NCBI GenBank assembly: GCA_950022295.1
Contig: OX465599.1
Location: 6,882,001-6,946,000, forward strand
DNA from: Bromus sterilis
Lineage: Eukaryota; Streptophyta; Magnoliopsida; Poales; Poaceae
DNA: 64,000 nucleotides
Direction: 5' to 3'
This document shows positions 48,701 to 59,342 of this stretch, piece after piece. The translations under genes were made by a program, and so were the position numbers. The first letter of the stretch is position 1. Every line of letters begins with the position of its first letter. The notes under the pieces were generated by a model that saw nothing but the letters and a program-made list of their open reading frames with translations, was not told the DNA's origin and ran no database searches.

Positions 48701-48858
48701 AATGGCTACAACACTATCCAACACTGTACAATATTGTATACCACAAAGACGACACTATCGCTACGGTATTGGGAAAATTTCCACCCAATGTGACGTTCAG
48801 GAGAGATTTATTAGGCCGAAATGAGATTCGTGGAATACTTTGGTACAACGCTTATTCA
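45773..48858. other. intergenic, AT-rich, between kinase copy 2 and the F-box cluster
   Basis: 45773-46380 is the likely promoter and leader of kinase copy 2 plus GC-rich flank. 46700-46890 repeats CCGTCGGTGTCGATC twice and contains ACGTGCGCGCTTTGCTCACG, a phrase related to the duplicated word at 13428-13560. 48225-48400 (GTGCACTGGCGGTCCTAATT and following) resembles a transposon terminus without a visible partner. No gene is recognised. Confidence 0.4.
46445..46551. mobile_element. degenerate Stowaway-like MITE
   Basis: Internal arms TCAAATGGATGTATCTAG and the inverse TAGATACATTCATTTAAGCG face each other, as in Stowaways of grasses, and the left side begins TACTACTCTC. The right terminal repeat has decayed, so the boundary is approximate. 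Confidence 0.55.
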
Positions 48859-51000
48859 CTAACCATTATAGCAACACCATATATTGAAGGGTAATTTAGT
48901 TGATGGAAGCGCATCCATGTAGCACGGGCGATAAGGAAATGCGGCGTGGACACCACGAGGACCATGAATGCGTACAAGCCGCCATCCTAAGTATTGCATC
49001 CTCGAGGTCTTGAAATGGTATGCCACGACTTGGAATAAGATTCGATTGAACAGAAACACCACATCCTTGTGCGGATGTAATCCCAGGATCCTGTAATAAT
49101 GTTGTGATTCCTCGTCTTTGAGGTGGATGGCACTTTCATCAGGGTCAATGAAGTTGTCCTCATCCGAGTCCTAGGAGTAATATCAAATCATAAGGACTAA
49201 GGGCTAGTTCTTTTGCAGCCTCTAGGAGCTTATTGTCAAAATAAGCTTAAAGTTCAAAAGAACTCGTTTTAGAGAAGCCAGCTTAACTTATTTCCACAAC
49301 CCACTTCTTCGCAATGGAAAAAAGCTAGGGGTGGGCAGCTTCCCGCAGCGGCTACTTAAAAACGAACCGGTATAATCCCTCGCCCTCCCACTTGCACAAT
49401 ATTACGAAGGAAATGCTACCGCCCTCAACCCACACATCCCTCTCGCCCCTCTCCTCCCGCAGGATTTCTCCGTCGCCGCCGACTGTGCCTCCCGCCGCCA
49501 CCGAGCACGCCTCCCGCCGCTGCTGCAGACCGAGCCTCCCACCGCTGCCGACTCCTCCTTCCACCTCCGCGACCGACCCCGCCCCCTCCCCCCTCCGCAC
49601 CCGACCCCTCCCTACTCCGACGACATGGATCTGGCCACCACCACCGCATTCTTCTCTTTCCCCACCCCAATCCTCTGCTACCTGACGCGATTCGGTCCGA
49701 CCAGCGCTCAACTCCGGCGGCCGATTCCATGGATCTGACTGGTCCTGGTTTCCTCCACCACAACCGTGTTCTGCTCTGCCCCCATCCCACTCCTCTGCTA
49801 CTCGACATGATTCGGTCCGGCCGACGCTCAACTCCGGCAAGAGGACCCCATTCTCCCTCCCCTCCTCCCAGTCCTTGGCCATGGTTGCTATGTTTACGAG
49901 TAGCAAACTTTTCATAGGTAGTTCAGGGGTGTAACAAATTTTTCACTGACCATACCACATATAAGCTAAAAACAGGATTTGAAAATAACTAGCTAGCTTA
50001 TTATTTGGAGCGTATTTTCACAACAACTTATCTAGAGCTTATTTTCATAGCAACTTATTTCCACAGGATAGCACAAAAGAACTGGCCCTAAGGTTGGCCT
50101 CATGTGCTAGCAACCACCTCACCAGGCCATCGGCTGATTTCGTCAGTGTCCATACCTGTAGATGGAAATTGTTGATCGCCACCTAATGAACCCCTCTCTC
50201 GTATCTCGCTACAACGGACCTATCAAGCAGATCTGAATACCCTAGTTTTTGACTTTTCACCATTAGCATTCCCTGGTAGTTGAGGCATGTCGTACGCCCC
50301 ATCTAAGTTGTGCAGGATCATGATGATGTTGTTCCAATAATGTACATAGAGTGACCCCCGCCAATAATACTCAGCTGACTTCCACATCCTCACGCCCGTA
50401 GGGTTTAAGCGTAGTCACCATGTCATAGAGATGCCCAGGGGCACACCGCCCTAGCACAAACTCCCGTCCCGCCCCATTGACGGGTGTATGAAGAAAACAC
50501 CAAAACAGGAATCACCTTATCTTCTCACATAGCAAACCCAAAAAATTATAGGGTACGTGTTGATGGGAGGAGTCGTAGTGCGGCGACACAGCCGGATCAA
50601 AAGCGCCGCTTCGGTCGTACCGGCAGGCGTAATGGATCACCGTCAACAAGGAGGAGGCCGTTGCAGTAATGGATCACCGTACTAAAAGAGAGGAAGCCGG
50701 AAGACTGGACCGTCATGATGTAGGAGTCCCGAACGCGCCATCACCGACGGGGCAAAGAATGATCAGGAGGATCCAGCATCTTTATCTTCGTCACTATAAC
50801 TCTGGATGAAGATCCCGGTGAAGGGGCCTCGTGGAAAGATGTATGAAAAGAGGAGCTTGTGGCCGTCGATGATGGCGCGCTACGTGCGGCAGACGAGCCG
50901 GGACTGGGCGAGCGGGCGGCCGGCAGGGGAGCTGTCGGAGGATGGGGACGAGCAGGTCGTCGGGGAGATAGATGTCGTTGCCGCCGTTGCCGATCCTAGC
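48859..51000 (-). pseudogene. F-box gene copy on the minus strand, multiply broken
   Basis: The minus-strand pieces match the plus-strand F-box gene at 51744 in order. Near 50990 IYLPDDLLVPILRQLPC starts the F-box, then after a frameshift HKLLFSYIFPRGPF. Near 50470 FVLGRCAPGHLYDMV. At 50230-50110 LQVWTL and LLAHEANL. At 49170-48859 DSDEDNFIDPDES, YYRILGLHPHKDVVF, and VAYHFKTSRMQ, HAAFPYRPCYMDALP. A PIF/Harbinger-type element (49201-50088) interrupts it, and the middle of the gene between the F-box and the REFV block is largely missing. It is head to head with the plus-strand copy starting at 51085, about 100 bases apart, so the cluster contains an inverted duplication. Confidence 0.8.
49201..50088. 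mobile_element. PIF/Harbinger-type non-autonomous element (888 bp), TAA target duplication
   Basis: Termini GGGCTAGTTCTTTTG and, in reverse complement at the right end, GGGCCAGTTCTTTTG. The 3-base duplication TAA lies at 49198-49200 and 50089-50091. Subterminal AATAAGCT/AGCTTATT words are repeated in both arms. The interior (49380-49900) is CpG-rich and contains a tandem duplication of roughly 110 bases (compare ATTCGGTCCGACCAGCGCTC at 49690 with ATTCGGTCCGGCCGACGCTC at 49810). No transposase is visible. Terminal sequence and TAA duplication fit Tourist/Harbinger. GC-rich cargo may be captured host sequence. Confidence 0.8.
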
Positions 51001-51084
51001 TGCTATACCCGTCTTGGTCGCTGCCCATCGATCCTTCCATCGCCATCGCCGCCTTCTCCGACCTGATCCGCGTCCCCGCCCCAG

Positions 51085-51660
51085 ATGGACGGCGACGGAA
51101 ACGGCATGTGCTTCCCCTACGATGTGCTCCTCGCTATCCTCGGCCTCCTCCCCTGCCACGCCCTCGCCGAATCTTGGCGCGTCTGCCGCCAGTGGCTCGC
51201 CATCATCCACACCCACAAGCTTCTCCTTCCATGCTTCTTCCCCCGTGGCCCCTTCCCCGACATCTTCACCAACAACTTCGGATCCGACAAGGACTCATCC
51301 TTCTTTGCGCCGACGGCACCGCGGTCGAAGCAGCCTCAGGTGGCTCGTGACGGGCCTGTCTTCCAGCATCCTCTCTTTCGACATGACTCGGCAGTGGTGG
51401 AGCAACAAGAAGGTGAGGTTTCACCACCGGAGCAACAAGAGATGCATGTCCATGTGCCAGGGCCAGAGGAGACAAAGCATAAGATGATCTCGGTACTGGT
51501 GTTCTCGTCAGAGACCAATCAATGGGCAAGCCGAGAGTTTGTGCCGGGGCGTTGTGCCCCTGGGCACCTCTACGACATGGTGACCGCACCACATCCTAGT
51601 TACGTGAAAATATGGAAGTCGGCTGAGTATTGGCAAGGGTCTCTCTATGTACATTGCTGA
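51085..51660 (+). CDS. short F-box-like protein, 191 aa, internally deleted copy
   Basis: Open frame from ATG to TGA. The N-terminal F-box (YDVLLAILGLLPCHALAESW, VCRQWLAIIH) would recruit SKP1 in SCF ubiquitin ligases. It is followed by HKLLLPCFFPRGPFPDIFTN and then, after a junction near 51390, by the later block NQWASREFVPGRCAPGHLYD and YWQGSLYVHC. Compared with the neighbour at 51744 it lacks the NGLLLLE central region and the C-terminal half. It therefore looks like a deletion derivative that happens to stay open. Expression is unknown. Confidence 0.6.
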   Translation: MDGDGNGMCFPYDVLLAILGLLPCHALAESWRVCRQWLAIIHTHKLLLPCFFPRGPFPDIFTNNFGSDKDSSFFAPTAPRSKQPQVARDGPVFQHPLFRHDSAVVEQQEGEVSPPEQQEMHVHVPGPEETKHKMISVLVFSSETNQWASREFVPGRCAPGHLYDMVTAPHPSYVKIWKSAEYWQGSLYVHC

Positions 51661-51743
51661 AATGACATCATTCTGATCTTGCGTGAATCGGTGGGGGCAT
51701 ACGACGGAACCAACTGCGGCATCGACGACGACGGCAACAGCAC

Positions 51744-53596
51744 ATGCCTCCCGTAAGGCCGTACGACGTGCTCCTCAGCATCCTCACCCAACTCCCCTGC
51801 CGCAAGCTCGCCGAGTGCCGGTGCGTCTGCCGGGCGTGGCGCGGGATCGTCGACGCCCACAAGCTCCTCCTCCCCTACCTCTTCCCCCGGGGCCCCTTCC
51901 CCGGCGTCTTCACCAACGGTCGCTGCGACGAAAGATCCTACTTCGTCGCCGCGCCACCGCCGCCACGCTCGGAGCAGCAGCCACCCCAAGGTCCTCCCAT
52001 CTTCGAGGCTCCTCTCTTCCAGCATCACTGGGCCTCCGTCCTCCACCACTGCAACGGCCTCCTTCTCCTCGAGAAGGAAGCACAAGATTGCTATGTCTGC
52101 AACCCGGCCACCGTACAAAGCGAGCGGCTGCCGCTACCAGCGCAAGAGCCATGGCTATTCAGCCAGGGCATGTTCCTCGCCTTCGACCCGCTCGTGTCTC
52201 CGCACCACGAGGTATTCATCCTTCCGAAAGGAAAGACCCAAGACAAAGAGGTAGCAGACAAGTTCCAACCACAAACCTGCAGCAGGATGGAATTCATGGA
52301 ATTCATCTCTTGTTGCTTCATGTCAGCGAGTCTCACACCTCACCAAGATTACATGTGTTGCCGGAGGAATCGCTAGTGCCATCACAACAAGGCGACGACT
52401 CTTCACCCTTGGAGCAACAAGAGATGCAGCATGTACATGTGACAAGGACCGACGAGCCAGGGGATAAGATGATTCCTATACTTGCATTCTCGTCACGAAA
52501 CCGTCAATGGGCGAGCCGAGAGTTTGTGCCAGGGCGTTCTGCCCCTACACCTCTCTATGACATGGTGATGGCGCCAAACCCTAGCGGTTTGCGGATGTGG
52601 AAGTCAGCCGAGTATTGGCGAGGGTCACTCTACGTACATTGCTGGAACAACAACATCATCATGATCCGATCCTGCGCAACGCAAATGGGGTGTATGACAT
52701 GACTCGGCTGCCGGAAAAATCTTACGACGATAAACCATATTTAGGTTGGTCTCACTTGCCCGACAAGTCCGTCTTAGCTAGTTACTCCCTCCGTCCCATA
52801 ATATAGTAGTAACGTTTTTTGAGCTAGTCTAACTCAAAAAACGTTACTATATTATGGGACGAAGGGAGTACGATGGAGGGGTTCGTTATGTGGCGCTCGA
52901 CAAATTCCAACTACGGATATGGACACTGATAGAATCAGCCAATTGTCAGATGGGATGGATGCTAGCACACGAGGCCGACCTTAGTCCTTATAATAATGAA
53001 GTACAACATTGGATGGATCCTACAGTACCGTGGAATGTAGTCCAAAACAACGAAGCCACGCTTTTTGAACCTTGTAACATTAAGAAATGCATATATGACG
53101 ATGAGGATAGCCCGAGTGACACTATTGATGATTCTGATAGTGTCACTAAGGATGATGAAGAAGGCATCCATATCACCATATGGCGTATGAGTTCGATGGC
53201 ACAACCGATGACAGTGGTCACGATGAAGAAGGAGATGCAAACGTATGTGAAGAAGGTGAATTCAATAGCAAAGAGTGTTCTGAGTACTCTTGGGACTCTG
53301 ACGAGGACAACTTCATTGACCTAGATGAAAGTGTTGCATACCAAGGATACGGGGTTGAGTATTACAGGATCGTAGGATTACATCCGCACAAGGAAGTGGT
53401 GCTCTTGGAAACCAGCGGCGGCGTTGTGGCATACCATCTTAGCACCTCGAGAATGCAATCTTTGGGATGTCCGATTATGAATGACACATATACTAATGGC
53501 ATCAACGCAGCATTCCCTTACCGCCCTTGCTATGTCGACATGCTTCCAACAACTAAACTAAACTCCAATTTGTATGCATCATATTGCGGTTGGTGA
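51744..53596 (+). pseudogene. F-box protein gene, fullest copy, three frame losses and a MITE
   Basis: Start MPPVRPYDVLLSILTQLPC with the F-box, then HKLLLPYLFPRGPF, HHCNGLLLLEKEAQDCYVCN, REFVPGRSAP, LALDKF-like VALDKFQLRIWTLIES, an acidic stretch (DSDEDNFIDLDES) and the C-terminal block YYRIVGLHPHKEVVLLE to HLSTSRMQSLGCP. Frame changes occur near 52300-52330, near 52665 (an extra GATCC, absent from the minus-strand relative) and near 53180. A Stowaway at 52785-52868 splits the codons for ASY and DGG. Without it those codons would be in register. Original function would be substrate recognition in an SCF E3 ligase (family knowledge). Confidence 0.8.
52785..52868. mobile_element. Stowaway MITE (84 bp) inside the F-box coding sequence
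   Basis: Arms CTCCCTCCGTCCCATAATAT and the inverse ATATTATGGGACGAAGGGAG continue inward almost perfectly (GTAACGTTTTTTGAG against CTCAAAAAACGTTAC), flanked by TA (52783-52784 and 52869-52870). The near-perfect arms suggest a recent insertion. Confidence 0.93.
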
Positions 53597-53824
53597 TCCC
53601 TAGCGTGTAACTAACACTTTGGGAGGAATAGCAAGCATGATAAAGATAAGGTGTGTGGATCTTTCGATACGTTGCAGCTGTGCTTTATAGTTTCATGTGC
53701 CATGCATCATATTGCCTGTTTATCTGTTGGATGCTTACAAGTGGATCTACTAAGAATTTATATTGTATCATTATGGCTGATTCGAAAAAACTTGCTTGGG
53801 TTTATGTGACATGCTTAATTAGTA

Positions 53825-53884
53825 CTACTCTGTCTCATAATGTAAGATGTTTTTGTAACGACTTACATTATGGGACGGATGGAG
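53825..53884. mobile_element. Stowaway MITE (60 bp) downstream of the F-box pseudogene
   Basis: CTCTGTCTCATAATGTAAG faces CTTACATTATGGGACGGATG in inverted orientation, ending GGAG with TA on both sides. Confidence 0.8.
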
Positions 53885-54690
53885 TACTATTTTATCTTTA
53901 TTTATCATACAATATTTATCGGTAGCATGGACAAAGAGCACACTAATCTAATTAATCAACATAGATCCCATGCATCTATGAGGGCAAAGATCTCACAGAA
54001 TAATGGCTGGCCAGATCATCAATAAAAAATTAAACACTTCTTATCTTTCCTGTACACACGCTAATAGAACAGGATAATGGCTTTGTGGCACTTGTAATGT
54101 TAGGGTATCTCCAAAGCTATCCCTTAAAACGAATGTCGCATCCGTCTACGGATAGAGGGACCAATCCACAGACATTGATGTGGAAGCCGACCATTCAACC
54201 TTAAACACAAACATTTTAACCAAAATTAAGCAAAGTTGCACAAATTTGTGCATCGATTTTGGATATTTTTTTTACAAAATTGGATGATATTTCATCCAAT
54301 TAACTACTAGAACTATGAAAAGTAAAAAATCTAATAAAAACTTCGAACGGTGAGATCATATGCATGGTCGGGCTATACCTCGCAGCATCTTCATCGCCGT
54401 CCGTGCCATCATCGTCGTCCTTCCAGTGGTCGTAGGGCGCGGGGACGTGACATACCTGCCCGGCCATCCCCTACAGCTCCCGGCAGGACTGCCCGTACTC
54501 CTCCGATGCGCGACGGACGACGTCGGCAGTGGATGGCCGTGGCATGACCGATCTAATGGAACGATCCTTGCCCTTGCCCTTGTCGCTACTAAAGGTGACC
54601 GCGTTGCTGAGAGACCACTCATCGGCATCTTTTCGAGTTGTTGGTCGAGCCATTGAAGGCGTCGCTTGGACGTCTCTGCCGTAGTGAGAG
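53885..54690. other. intergenic DNA within the F-box cluster
   Basis: 53940-54350 is AT-rich. From about 54105 the phrase GTATCTCCAAAGCTATCCCT resembles the edge of a grass DNA transposon, but no partner end was found. 54360-54690 is GC-rich with open frames on both strands that match no known family by eye. Confidence 0.35.
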
Positions 54691-54699
54691 ACCGATCGG

Positions 54700-55225
54700 C
54701 GGTCCATGCCTTCGCGACGTGCTCGTCAACATCCTCAGCCAACTCCCGTGATGTCCGCTCGTTGAGTGCCGACGCGCCTACGTGGCATGGCGGGAGATCT
54801 TTGACGCCCACAAGCTCCTCCTCCCCTACTTCTTCCCCTGGGCCCCCTTCTCTGGCATCTTCACTGATAACTTTTGGTTGCCGCTACAAATCCTACTTCT
54901 TCGCCGCACCACCGTCACACTCAGAGCAGCCACCCGACGGTACAGTCTTCCGAGCTCTTCTCTTCCAGCATCACTTGGCCGCCTTCCTTCGCCACTGCAA
55001 CGGCCTCCTTCTCCTCGAAAAAGGTCCACATGATTGCTATTTCTGCAACCCGACCACAGTACGACGCGATCAGCTGCCAGTGTCGGCGCAAGATCCATGG
55101 CTACTTAACCAGGGGCATGTTCCCCGCCTTCGATCCGATTGTGTCTCCGCACCACGAGGTATTCGTCCTTTCAAGAGAAAAGATACAAAACAAAGATGTA
55201 GACAAGTTGGAACCACAAAACCCTT
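54700..55225 (+). pseudogene. F-box gene copy 3, truncated and frameshifted
   Basis: Fragments in order: DVLVNILSQLP ending at a stop, FDAHKLLLPYFFPWAPFSGI, then in another frame YKSYFFAAPPSHSEQPP, HHLAAFLRHCNGLLLLEKGP, FCNPTTVRRDQLPVSAQDPW, then FDPIVSPHHEVFVLSREK and DKLEPQNP. Similarity to the copy at 51744 ends near 55225, where a GC-rich LINE-like stretch and then the Tat retrotransposon begin. The C-terminal half is absent from the window. Confidence 0.75.
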
Positions 55226-55640
55226 CCCCCGCGTCGTCCACCTAGGGCGGCTCGGGGACGAATCCCACCGCCGCGCCCAGCCCGCCTCTCCCTCCTCCTC
55301 CCCCCGCCGCCGCTGGCGCCTGTCGCCGGGCCTGCCCCGCGCGGTGCCCTGCGGCGGCGGGGCTTCCCCTCGCGTCATCGGCCAGGCCCCGTCTCCCGTC
55401 TCCCGTCGCCCTCGACCTTGCCACGACCCTCGCCGGCCTCGCCTTGGCGGTGACGGCCCCCTGTCCGCGGCCTGCTCCAGCGGCCGGCGTGCCGCTGCTC
55501 GGCTCGCTGCCGGCCTGGGCGCCGCCCCTCCTCCGTTTCTGCGGCCCCCTGTGGCGGATCTGGATCTGGCGTCCGGCGAGGATGGTGGACCTGCGCCTGC
55601 CAGTCCAGCCCCTGTGCCGCCGGGCTGGGGTGGTGACGAG
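55226..55640 (+). mobile_element. GC-rich stretch resembling the 5' end of a grass LINE
   Basis: The opening GTCGTCCACCTAGGGCGGCT followed by CTCGGGGACGAATCCC and long CCGCCGCCGCC-rich text is the texture I associate with LINE 5' leaders in grasses. No ORF1 or endonuclease motif is present here. It lies exactly between the broken F-box copy and the gypsy LTR. It could instead belong to the LTR or be captured host exon sequence. Confidence 0.35.
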
Positions 55641-56071
55641 GGGGTGACCCCACGACTCCTACGGATAAGCCTACCTGGTGTCCTTGAAGACAGAAGGTCC
55701 ACGAAGATACATCTTTGGCCCGCTAATTGGCACCGACGTAGGAGTCCGCGCCTCACAAGGAAGGTGTGAAGACCTGCCGTACGGAGCAAGCCAGGGTTAG
55801 GAAAGCTTACCTGTAAACGTATATGAACTCCCCGAGACCTAGCCCAGTATATAAGGGCTAGGAGGGGCGACGCCAAAGGCATCCAATATCATATGTAACC
55901 CTAGACTTGAGCGCTCCAGCCTTGGCATCCACTGTAATCGCATCTCCCTCATCAATAATATCGAGCAGGAACGTGTCCTCCTATTTGCCGACGAGCTATC
56001 GTCCAACCTGTGCCTCTCATGACTAACCCAGGGTCCCTGACCATGGGATTTGCCGGGGTTGATTCCCGTCA
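55641..56071 (+). repeat. 5' LTR of the Tat element (left border approximate)
   Basis: The right border is clear: GGGTTGATTCCCGTCA ends in CA immediately before the primer site. The left border is inferred from the change in composition and could lie anywhere between about 55640 and 55770, since the partner LTR is not in the window. It contains a TATATAAG box. Confidence 0.6.
55848..55855 (+). promoter_or_regulatory. TATA box of the Tat LTR
   Basis: TATATAAG within CCCAGTATATAAGGGCTAGG, about 215 bases before the LTR end, a normal distance for the U3-R boundary of a plant gypsy LTR. Confidence 0.6.
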
Positions 56072-56072
56072 A

Positions 56073-56090
56073 TTGGCGCCGTCTGTGGGA
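56073..56090 (+). other. retrotransposon primer binding site
   Basis: TTGGCGCCGTCTGTGGGA starts one base after the LTR end. The TGGCGCC core is the usual tRNA-complementary start in plant Tat/Athila-type gypsy elements. Which tRNA it pairs with was not checked. Confidence 0.75.
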
Positions 56091-57190
56091 ACTACACAGG
56101 TTGGGATCACGATCTCGGCGGTCCCGTCTTCAGCAAGCCACAACTCAAGGGCAAGTACCAGATCTAGCCCACTCGAAGGAGTCAAGATCACGGCGAACAT
56201 CTCTGCCACCCCATCAAGATCGCTCGGGCTACAGCTGTGTCAGGACCGATACTACGGTAACGGCCAAGTGCAGCGTCAGCAGTGAAGGAATCGACGACCC
56301 AGAAGAACGGCGAGAGGCCTTTACGAAGGAATTCCACTCGACGAACCGCGAAGCGCAGCAGAGGACTCGCAAATCTTTTGACAACCCACCGCCGCCCGGG
56401 CACCCGCCGCACATCAAGACGATGACTACGAGATCGAAACCAACGATCAGCAGAACCATCGCCAAGGAAGAAGGAATCAATGACCCAAAAGGCGCGCACG
56501 GGAGATCTACGACGAGGCCTCACTGAACGAGCCACGTCACGCAGCCGTGCAACCGACGGCCACTCGACGACACGTCGTCGCACTAGCACCTGCCGCCAGC
56601 CAGGACAGCGACTCCGAGACACCGGTGGGCGAGTACTATGACCCAGATCGAAGGCCAGATGAATTCTCCAACCTCATCAAGAACCAAGATATGAGTCGAG
56701 GAATCGAAACCGACCTTCGTTTCTACGAACACCCGGAGGATCACTAGAAAATCTTCAGAATCTCAAAAAGGAAGAGGCACGCCGGATCTAGCAAACTCAC
56801 GGTTAGAGAGCAGCTAGCAGGACCCTGCACGATCCACAGCTTCGAGGATTACTTGGGACGCGTCAGATCAGGTCACACTTTGGGAGACTGCCACCTGTTC
56901 AACGAGCTAGCCGACGACCTCAAGAAGGAGAACCAGAAAGAAGACAAGCGCAACCGGCGACCCAAAAAATCGCCGCCCTCAAGCCCGGAAGGACGTCACA
57001 GCCCGCTGCAAGGACAGGCGCTCATGATCCAAGAGGGAAGGGTGCCGCAAGCACAACGCGACGCCTACACCCTGCAAGCTAGAGCAGCCGAGAGCATAAA
57101 TATAGTCGAAGTCTACCAGCTACATGACGCGTATACCAGCATCAAGTTCTCACAGGACGACCATCCACCCGCAGTCCCAAGACCGGGGCA
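56091..57190 (+). pseudogene. Tat gag remnant
   Basis: Fragmentary frames without a full gag core. The tail carries CTIHSFEDYLGRV, then HTLGDCHLFNELADDLKKEN and a basic linker, placed where the gag C-terminus usually is. The normal gag would be about twice as long, so part is deleted. No intact zinc knuckle is visible. Confidence 0.6.
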
Positions 57191-57662
57191 CGCGCCCCTG
57201 GTGCTCGATGCACAAATCGGAGGGTACGACATGGATAGGGTCTTCATGGACGGAAGCAGCAACATGAATATCATCTTCGCCAGCACCCTGTAAAAGATGT
57301 TGATCCCACGATCAGTATGGAAGAAATCGAGCACCGTGTTACACGGGGTAGTCCCAGGAGAAGCAGCCACATCCCTCGGAGTCGTCGAACTTGAATTTGT
57401 CTTCGGCAACCGACGCAACTTTGCAAAGCACGTCCTCGAGTTCGAAGTACTCGACTGGCAGTCGCGGTATCACGCCATATTGGGACGGCCAGCATTCGCG
57501 CAGTTCATGGCGGTTCCACACTACGCCTACCTCAAGCTCAAGATGCCAGGATCAACGGGAGTCCTCACAATCAACGGAAGCTTCATCAAATCAGATCAAT
57601 GTGACGTGACTTTCACAAAATTTCCGACACATTCGGAGCCGAACAAGAACTCAGAGAAATAG
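57191..57662 (+). pseudogene. Tat aspartic protease region
   Basis: PLVLDAQIGGYDMDRVFMDG with DGSSNMNIIF is the retroviral-type aspartic protease active-site region, here D-G-S-S. It is followed after a TAA at 57291 (same frame) by VPGEAATSLGVVELEFVFGN and HAILGRPAFAQF, the conserved protease C-terminal block. Frame is lost at about 57662. Confidence 0.8.
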
Positions 57663-57664
57663 CC

Positions 57665-59342
57665 ATGGTGACGGACAAAAGTACCTTCCCATTGGTGAGC
57701 CGAAGCGAATCTAAGGAGTACGGACGCGACTTCAGCATCGACAGCGACACAGTCACTCACCAAGTGCACCCGACGGACCCGGACAAAACAGTCCGCGTGT
57801 ACGCCCACCTACCAGAGGAGCAGGCGACGTCTCGCGTCGCTTTCCTTCGAGATGAGTGGGAAATATTCGCATGGTGCCCAGCCGACATGCCTGGAATACC
57901 ACGCGAATTCGCGGAGCACGCCCTACGCATCAAGCAAAACACGAAGCTGGTGAAGCAAGCTCTGAGACGATTCTCGGAGCCCAAGCGCAGAGCAATCGGA
58001 GAGGAAGTCAACCGGTTAATCGACGCCCAGTTCATCCGAAACGAAGAAAGCCACCTGGATAGCCAACCCAGTGTTGGTACCCAAGAAAGACACGAACGTA
58101 CTGCGCATGTGTGTCGACTACGGACCAGTCAAAAAGCATTGCCCGAAGGATCACTTCCCCCTGCCTAGAATCGATCAGATAATCGACTCGACAGCAGGGT
58201 GCGAACTACTTTCCTTTCTTGATGCCTACTCAGGATACAACCAGATCAGGATGAGGGAAGAAGACGAAGAGCACACATCGTTCATCACCCCCTATGGCGT
58301 ATTCTGCTACAGAACCATGCCCTTCGGGCTCAAGAACGCAGGCGCCACATACCAGCGAATGATGCAGGCATGCCTGAAAGAGAAAATCGGAAGAAATGTG
58401 CAAGTCTATGTGGACGACATCGTCATCAAGACCTACAAAGCAGCCACACTACTCGACGACCTGCGCGAAACCTTCGCAGCGCTCAACAAATACAGAATCA
58501 AACTCAACCCAAAGAAGTGCGCATTCGGCCTACCGGCGGGGAAGCTGCTCGGCTATATGATCTCTGCCCGAGGAATCGAGGCAAACCCTGAGAAAGTCCA
58601 AGCCATCGCCCGAGTGCAAGAAACAACCGACGTCAAGGGAGTACAACAGCTCACTGGAAAACTCGCAGCCCTAAGCCGCTTCATCAGCAGGCTGGGAGAA
58701 CGCACGCTGCCTTTCTATCAGCTGCTCAGGAAAGGAGAGAAATTCGAGTGGACGGAGGAAGCCCGCCAAGCATTCGCGGACCTGAAAAAGACACTCTCGA
58801 CCCCACCAATCCTGGCGGTACCCAAGGAACGAGATAAGCTATACCTCTACGTGGTAGCACGTAACAGTGTAGTAAACACAACGCTCGTTGTCGAAAGCAC
58901 AGAAGAAGGCAAGGTCTAGAGCATCCAGAGACCAATCTACTACCTCAGCATGCTCCTGACCAAATCCCAGCAGCGGTACCCGCATTATCAGAAGCTATTA
59001 CTGGCCGTCATCATAACCTCAAGAAAGGTGTCCCACTACTTCGACGATCACCCTATCACAATCATGAGCAGCGCACCACTCGCTGACATACTCAACAACC
59101 CTGGAGCGACTGGACGAGTCGCCGAGTGGAACATTGAGCTCAGCCCACGGGACCTGCAGTTCAAGCACCCAACATCCATCAAATCCCAAGTACTCCCAGA
59201 TTTCCTGGTCGAGTGGACGGAGGTTCAGACACCAGGCCCCCAGACCTATCAAATTCATGGTCAATGTTCTTCGATGGGTCCAAGAGACAACAAGGAGCCG
59301 GGGCAGGAGTTGTGCTCATCTCCCCTAAAGGAACAAAGCTAA
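57665..59342 (+). pseudogene. Tat reverse transcriptase and RNase H
   Basis: 57665-58060 holds the RT entry (FAWCPADMPGIPREFAEHAL, IDAQFIRNE). After a frame change 58071-58919 holds LVPKKDTNVLRMCVDYGPVK, FLDAYSGYNQIRM, YRTMPFGLKNAGATYQRMM, the catalytic VYVDDIVIK and the thumb FGLPAGKLLGYMIS. The normal LxMCVDYxxLN motif is altered. A TAG at 58917 interrupts the start of RNase H, which continues in frame (PIYYLSMLLTKSQQRYPHYQ) to 59342. Confidence 0.9.

Noticed and set aside
49352..49915. 187-codon minus-strand open frame inside the Harbinger element
   Set aside because: Gly/Glu/Arg-rich with an internal duplication, and no transposase or known domain.
51683..52702. 339-codon open frame over the F-box copy as one gene
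   Set aside because: Only its 3' part is in the F-box frame. The N-terminal two thirds are out of frame relative to the conserved blocks.
54666..55769. 367-codon plus-strand open frame
   Set aside because: It joins an out-of-frame F-box copy to the GC-rich LINE-like stretch. The true F-box similarity is in other frames.
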